A stretch of 10,226 bases of DNA from an uncultured Peptococcaceae bacterium. Lineage in GTDB: Bacteria; Bacillota; Peptococcia; Peptococcales; Peptococcaceae. The stretch lies in assembly GCA_902496505.1 (NCBI GenBank), contig CABVBB010000035.1, forward strand, positions 1-10,226, read 5' to 3'. This document shows positions 7,651 to 10,226 of the stretch, piece after piece (positions within the stretch are counted from its first letter, which is position 1; each line of letters starts with the position of its first letter). The notes beneath the pieces were generated by a model that did no database searches, was not told where the DNA came from, and saw only the letters and a program-made list of their open reading frames with translations. A program made the position numbers and the translations under genes.

Positions 7651-8199
7651 ATGCTGAACTTATTACAAAAAAGAAGAAGCATCAGAAGATTTACAGACGA
7701 ACCAATTATCGAAGAACAAATCGTAGAAATTTTGCAGAGCGCTCTTTTGGCGCCGTCATCCAAAAGCATCCGTCCTTGGGAGTTTATCGTCGTTAACGCG
7801 CGTACGACGCTGACTCAACTGGTGCAGGCCAGAAAGCCGGCAATGACTTTTTTGGGCGAAGCACAGGCGGCCATCGTGGTCCTGGCTGATACGAGCAAAA
7901 ATGATGTTTGGGTAGAAGATTGCGCTATCGCAGCGGTATTGATGCAGCTGGCGGCAGCCGATCTGGGACTGGGCTCCTGCTGGGTGCAGATCCGCAACCG
8001 GCAGAGCAGTGAAGAGGGTGTAGACAGCGACCAATATGTTCGCAGACTATTAGGGATTCCTGAGGGATACGCCGTTGAGGCCGTGATCGCTCTGGGTCAT
8101 CCCGCAGAGGAGAAAAAACCTGTGCCCTTGGACAAGCTCATGTATCAAAAGGTCCACCAGGAAAGCTTTGGGCAAGCCTATTTTAAACCAAACCGCTAG
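7651..8199 (+). CDS. Nitroreductase-family FMN oxidoreductase
   Basis: Predicted flavoprotein that uses NAD(P)H to reduce nitro compounds, quinones or similar acceptors; the physiological substrate is unknown. 182 residues from ATG 7651, so that the protein opens with MLNLLQKRRSIRRF as family members usually do. In-frame starts at 7618 (AAGGAAAGG just upstream, 193 residues) and 7642 are possible. Visible family features are the FMN-phosphate contact R8-R9-S10-I-R, the APSSKSIRPWEFIVV block at about 33-47, and an Ala/Leu-rich helix ending in LGLGSCWVQIR, typical of the flavin and dimer interface. LGIPEGYAVEAVIALGHPAE at about 143-162 is the usual C-terminal signature. It belongs to the shorter NfnB/YdgI-like group of cytosolic homodimers. 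A Spo0E-like gene follows after 28 nt, probably on the same transcript. Confidence 0.92.
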   Translation: MLNLLQKRRSIRRFTDEPIIEEQIVEILQSALLAPSSKSIRPWEFIVVNARTTLTQLVQARKPAMTFLGEAQAAIVVLADTSKNDVWVEDCAIAAVLMQLAAADLGLGSCWVQIRNRQSSEEGVDSDQYVRRLLGIPEGYAVEAVIALGHPAEEKKPVPLDKLMYQKVHQESFGQAYFKPNR

Positions 8200-8227
8200 T
8201 GGAGGGGAAAAGTGAGGAGCTGGGAAG

Positions 8228-8395
8228 ATGAGAGCAGCTTTGATTGAAGAAATCGAACTGAAACGCCGGCGTTTGCTGGATGTTTACGAAGAAAATGAAA
8301 AAGTAGCGGTCAGCGATGATGTCATCAAGGTCAGCCAGGAATTAGACAGGCTGATCATGGAATACCTGGTGGCCAGAGAAGCAGAACGCTGCTGA
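8228..8395 (+). CDS. Spo0E-like aspartyl-phosphate phosphatase, small protein
   Basis: A 55-residue protein, predicted helical throughout, starting MRAALIEEIELKRRR and ending AREAERC. The key feature is S36-Q37-E38-L39-D40 followed by RLIMEY, matching the SQELDxLI signature of the Spo0E family. In that family the motif is essential for dephosphorylating the sporulation response regulator Spo0A~P, and the general form is two antiparallel helices. The spacing of an N-terminal helix (2-25), a short loop (26-31) and a second helix (32-52) fits this. AGGAG at 8215-8219 lies 8 nt before the ATG. The gene sits 28 nt after the nitroreductase gene and is followed by a strong terminator, so the two form a likely operon. 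Spo0A as target is inference from the family; some relatives act on other response regulators or occur in non-sporulating species. Confidence 0.83.
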   Translation: MRAALIEEIELKRRRLLDVYEENEKVAVSDDVIKVSQELDRLIMEYLVAREAERC

Positions 8396-8429
8396 ACACG
8401 TCTCATTTCATATAAACGTTAAGAACCTG

Positions 8430-8470
8430 CCGTCTATTCGACCATACCGGGTACGAATAGGCGGTTTTTT
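8430..8470 (+). terminator. Rho-independent terminator after the Spo0E-like gene
   Basis: An 11-bp stem (8430-8440 with 8454-8464, one T-G wobble) with a 13-nt loop is followed by six T at 8465-8470. It lies 34 nt after the Spo0E-like stop and closes the nitroreductase-Spo0E unit. Confidence 0.93.
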
Positions 8471-8508
8471 GCGTCCCATCGCTTAAGTGAGCGCGGGAAT
8501 CATTTTGC

Positions 8509-8537
8509 TTGACAGAAGCTGAACGTTGTGTAACAAT
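8509..8537 (+). promoter_or_regulatory. Promoter of the tetR-methyltransferase operon
   Basis: A perfect -35 TTGACA at 8509-8514 and a -10 AACAAT at 8532-8537 are 17 bp apart. A TG at 8529-8530 makes the latter an extended -10 and could compensate for its weak match. The -10 region lies within the inverted repeat at 8525-8548. Transcription would start near 8544, about 40 nt before the regulator's ATG. Confidence 0.75.
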
Positions 8538-8548
8538 GGTTACACAAC
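8525..8548. promoter_or_regulatory. Perfect inverted repeat, probable TetR-family operator
   Basis: GTTGTGTAAC and its exact reverse complement flank a 4-bp AATG centre, giving a 24-bp palindrome. It covers the -10 element and the predicted transcription start of the operon whose first gene encodes a TetR-family repressor. Position, length and symmetry fit an autoregulatory operator that a dimeric repressor would occupy to block RNA polymerase. Assignment to this particular regulator is inference from proximity. Confidence 0.8.
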
Positions 8549-8584
8549 AAATGTGACCTAACGAATTCAAAAAGAGGTGAGATC

Positions 8585-9196
8585 ATGCCGCCTAAAGCAA
8601 AAATAACGAAGGAAATGATTTTGCAGACCGTTTTGGAGATGACGCGGGAAGCTGGATTTGAAGCAGTCAACGCCAGAAGTATCGCCAGCAGGCTGGCGTG
8701 CTCTACTCGGCCGATTTTTACGTGCTATGAGAATATGGAGGAACTGAAAAAAGAGTTTCTCGATTTTGCCTATGCTTATTATGAGCAGTATGTCGAGGGC
8801 TATAAGCGATCGGCCGAGGTCGAGCCCAGCTTGATCCTGCCGCTGTCATATATTGCTTTTGCGCAGGAAGAGACGCCTTTATTCAAGCTGCTCTTTATCA
8901 ATGACATGACCCTCGATATGACCGTCGCGCAGGATTTTTACAAAGAGGCTGGCAATGAGGAGAAGGCCAAGAGCTTTGCTCAAATCATCAGCGTAGAGGA
9001 GGAACAGGCCAAAGAAATCTTCTTAGATCTGTTTCTTTATACCCATGGGCTCGCGGTACTGACAGCGGCCAAAAAGATAGCTTTGCCCAGAGCGGATGCT
9101 GAAAAGAGGGTACGTCATTTGCTGACGGCCCTCATTGCCCAGGATAGACCTGCGGAGAAGAACGGCGACGGGATAACAGGGAGGGAAGAACGATGA
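8585..9196 (+). CDS. TetR/AcrR-family transcriptional regulator
   Basis: A 203-residue protein, the usual TetR length, starting at ATG 8585 with AGAGGTGA 4 nt upstream. The N-terminal DNA-binding domain is clear. Helix 1 begins with KITKEMILQTVLEMTREAGF (6-25) and the helix-turn-helix is at about 28-50: NARSIASRLACS, turn, TRPIFTCYEN, with the family's Tyr48 just after the recognition helix. Residues 52-190 form the helical ligand-binding and dimerisation domain, which diverges as usual, so the ligand cannot be named. The last 15 residues are charged and probably disordered. The gene overlaps the methyltransferase gene by four bases (ATGA), so both are co-transcribed and coupled. The inverted repeat over its own promoter suggests autorepression relieved by a small molecule, which would also induce the methyltransferase. 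Confidence 0.93.
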   Translation: MPPKAKITKEMILQTVLEMTREAGFEAVNARSIASRLACSTRPIFTCYENMEELKKEFLDFAYAYYEQYVEGYKRSAEVEPSLILPLSYIAFAQEETPLFKLLFINDMTLDMTVAQDFYKEAGNEEKAKSFAQIISVEEEQAKEIFLDLFLYTHGLAVLTAAKKIALPRADAEKRVRHLLTALIAQDRPAEKNGDGITGREER

Positions 9197-9981
9197 CGGA
9201 TCAATATGTGATCGATTTTTACAACAGCTACGATGAAGACGGTCGGCTGGCCAATCCATATGGTGCGGTGGAATTTCTCACCACCATGCGCTATATCGAA
9301 AAATATCTCAAACCTGGCGGCCGAGTGCTGGAGATTGGTGCCGGAACAGGGCGTTATACGCATGCTCTGGCGCGCCAGGGATACCCTGTTGACGCAGTAG
9401 AATTGGTGGAGCATAATATCGCGGTATTTCGTCAAAACACCCTGCCCCAGGAAAACGTCACCATCACTCAAGGCAATGCGCTGGATCTCTCGGCTTATCC
9501 GACGGATACCTATGACTTGACGCTGCTTTTGGGGCCGCTGTATCATCTGTACAGCAGGCAGGACAAAGAGCAGGCGCTGCGCGAGGCGATCCGCGTGACC
9601 AAGCCAGGCGGCGTGATCTTCGCTGCCTATGTCATATCCGATGGCTGCCTGCTCGACGAGGGATTCAACCGTGGAAATATCAGCGTAGCAGATTACATTG
9701 AACAAGGTTTGCTGGACGGCGAGACCTTTGCCGCCAGATCAGAGCCCAAAGATCTGTTTGAGCTCGTCCGCAAAGAAGACATCGACGATCTGATGGCGTC
9801 CTTTCCTGTAACACGGCTGCACTATGTGGCCTCGGATGGCTGTGCACTCCTATTGCGGGAAGCCATAGAAGCCATGGATGAGGCGGCTTTTGCTCTATAC
9901 TTGAAGTACCATTTTGCCACGTGTGAACGTGCCGACTTGCTGGGCGTGACCAGTCATGCCCTGGACATTTTCAAAAAATAA
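9193..9981 (+). CDS. Class I SAM-dependent methyltransferase
   Basis: A 262-residue protein from ATG 9193, overlapping the regulator's stop codon and preceded by GGGAGGG. The Rossmann-type SAM-binding site is clear: motif I is E47-I-G-A-G-T-G53 within RVLEIGAGTGRYT, followed by the acidic end of the second strand in VDAVELVEHN. GNALDL comes next, then the motif IV/V region DLTLLLGPLYHLYSRQDKEQ and RVTKPGGVIFAAYV, the usual post-motif block of small-molecule methyltransferases of the UbiE/BioC-like superfamily. The C-terminal part (about 165-262) is helical and probably forms the substrate cap; it gives no clue to the substrate. No signal peptide or membrane helix is visible. Control by the adjacent TetR regulator suggests it modifies a compound the cell senses, possibly an antimicrobial or signal molecule, but this is inference. 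Confidence 0.92.
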   Translation: MTDQYVIDFYNSYDEDGRLANPYGAVEFLTTMRYIEKYLKPGGRVLEIGAGTGRYTHALARQGYPVDAVELVEHNIAVFRQNTLPQENVTITQGNALDLSAYPTDTYDLTLLLGPLYHLYSRQDKEQALREAIRVTKPGGVIFAAYVISDGCLLDEGFNRGNISVADYIEQGLLDGETFAARSEPKDLFELVRKEDIDDLMASFPVTRLHYVASDGCALLLREAIEAMDEAAFALYLKYHFATCERADLLGVTSHALDIFKK

Positions 9982-9986
9982 ACTAC

Positions 9987-10016
9987 TGTACAGGCAAAGC
10001 AAAAATATGGTATAGT
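9987..10016 (+). promoter_or_regulatory. Extended -10 promoter-like site after the methyltransferase gene
   Basis: TATAGT at 10011-10016 is preceded by TGG (10008-10010), an extended -10, and by TGTACA at 9987-9992 as a -35 with an 18-bp spacer. It begins 6 nt after the methyltransferase stop and points rightwards. Nothing long enough to be a convincing gene follows before the window ends: a 13-codon frame at 10033-10074 has no ribosome binding site. What it drives is unknown. Confidence 0.5.
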
Positions 10017-10097
10017 AATGATATGATTTTTGATGCAAGAGCGAAGTGGACCTTTTGAGTGTCAAAACTGTTAAGAATTGATGCTTTGAGCGCACAC

Positions 10098-10129
10098 AAA
10101 AAAACGGCCTAAAATTTCGCTTCAGGCCG
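10098..10129 (-). terminator. Terminator oriented for the - strand
   Basis: Read on the - strand, a 9-bp stem (10129-10121 with 10113-10105, one G-U wobble) with a 7-nt loop is followed by seven U (10104-10098). On the + strand the wobble pair becomes an A-C mismatch and no T run follows, so the - direction is favoured. It implies a leftward transcript entering from beyond the right edge, or protection against read-through. Confidence 0.65.
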
Positions 10130-10165
10130 CAGAAATGTGCTGTATAGAGATTTTTGTCTGGTCGA

Positions 10166-10187
10166 TTCATAACTTAAAAGTTATGAA
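10166..10187. promoter_or_regulatory. Perfect inverted repeat near the right edge
   Basis: TTCATAACTT and its exact reverse complement are separated by AA, giving a 22-bp palindrome. It is A+T-rich and not followed by a T run, so it looks more like a protein-binding site than a terminator. Its sequence differs from the operator at 8525-8548. The gene it might control would lie outside the window. Confidence 0.5.
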
Positions 10188-10226
10188 ACAGTTAATGAAA
10201 ATATTGCATAGCTTAGCCGCGGCAGG

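Noticed and set aside
7598..8422. ATAAACGTTAAG occurring in two intergenic regions (near 7598 and 8411)
   Set aside because: A 12-base identity between two places in 10 kb is expected by chance a few times, and the second copy lies between a stop codon and a terminator without a promoter context.
8471..8508. Weak hairpin-like sequence between the Spo0E terminator and the tetR promoter
   Set aside because: Only a 4-bp stem plus an offset 3-bp stem, with no T run and no fixed relation to a gene.
9895..10170. 91-codon - strand frame
   Set aside because: It would run across the - strand terminator and into the 3' end of the methyltransferase gene; no ribosome binding site and no family features.

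Overview
The window reads as a chromosomal segment of a Gram-positive-type (Bacillota) genome of roughly 50% GC. The evidence is strong AGGAGG-type ribosome binding sites, sigma-A-like promoters with TATAAT boxes, several hairpin-plus-U-tract terminators, and a small Spo0E-type protein, a family known from endospore-forming Bacillota lineages. A glutaminyl-tRNA synthetase is present although most Bacillota use the GatCAB amidotransferase route. Together with the GC content this is compatible with Negativicutes or a related group, but that placement is inference. All genes confidently identified lie on the + strand. No mobile elements, CRISPR arrays, rRNA or tRNA genes were seen.

Layout. (1) 1-1880: the 3' part of a gene whose frame is open across the left edge, encoding a TPR-repeat protein with two widely spaced CxxC pairs; a strong terminator follows at 1893-1934. 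(2) 2016-5163: a polyphosphate operon, a short Ppx/GppA-family phosphatase (2050-3006) overlapping polyphosphate kinase ppk (2966-5131) by 41 bases, followed by a perfect 10-bp hairpin. (3) 5198-5632: a 144-residue unknown protein with a cysteine-rich N-terminal half and a C-terminal region resembling the ribosomal L7/L12 C-terminal fold. (4) 5669-7491: glnS with its own promoter, a leader holding two small hairpins, and a terminator. (5) 7594-8470: a nitroreductase-family flavoprotein followed 28 nt later by a 55-residue Spo0E-like protein, then a terminator. (6) 8509-9981: a TetR-family regulator and a SAM-dependent methyltransferase joined by an ATGA stop/start overlap, preceded by a promoter whose -10 region is covered by a perfect 10-bp-arm inverted repeat, a textbook layout for TetR autorepression. 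(7) 9982-10226: a non-coding end region with a promoter-like site, a terminator oriented for the - strand, and another perfect inverted repeat.

How the genes work together: ppx and ppk act on the same polymer, PPK making polyphosphate from ATP and the Ppx/GppA protein probably degrading it or hydrolysing (p)ppGpp-type nucleotides. The TetR-methyltransferase pair looks like a self-contained ligand-responsive unit. The nitroreductase-Spo0E pair probably shares a transcript, but no functional link is evident. I found no clear wholly new system. The most notable items are the TetR operator, the unlisted Spo0E-like small gene, the L7/L12-like cysteine-rich protein, and the split zinc-ribbon/TPR protein.
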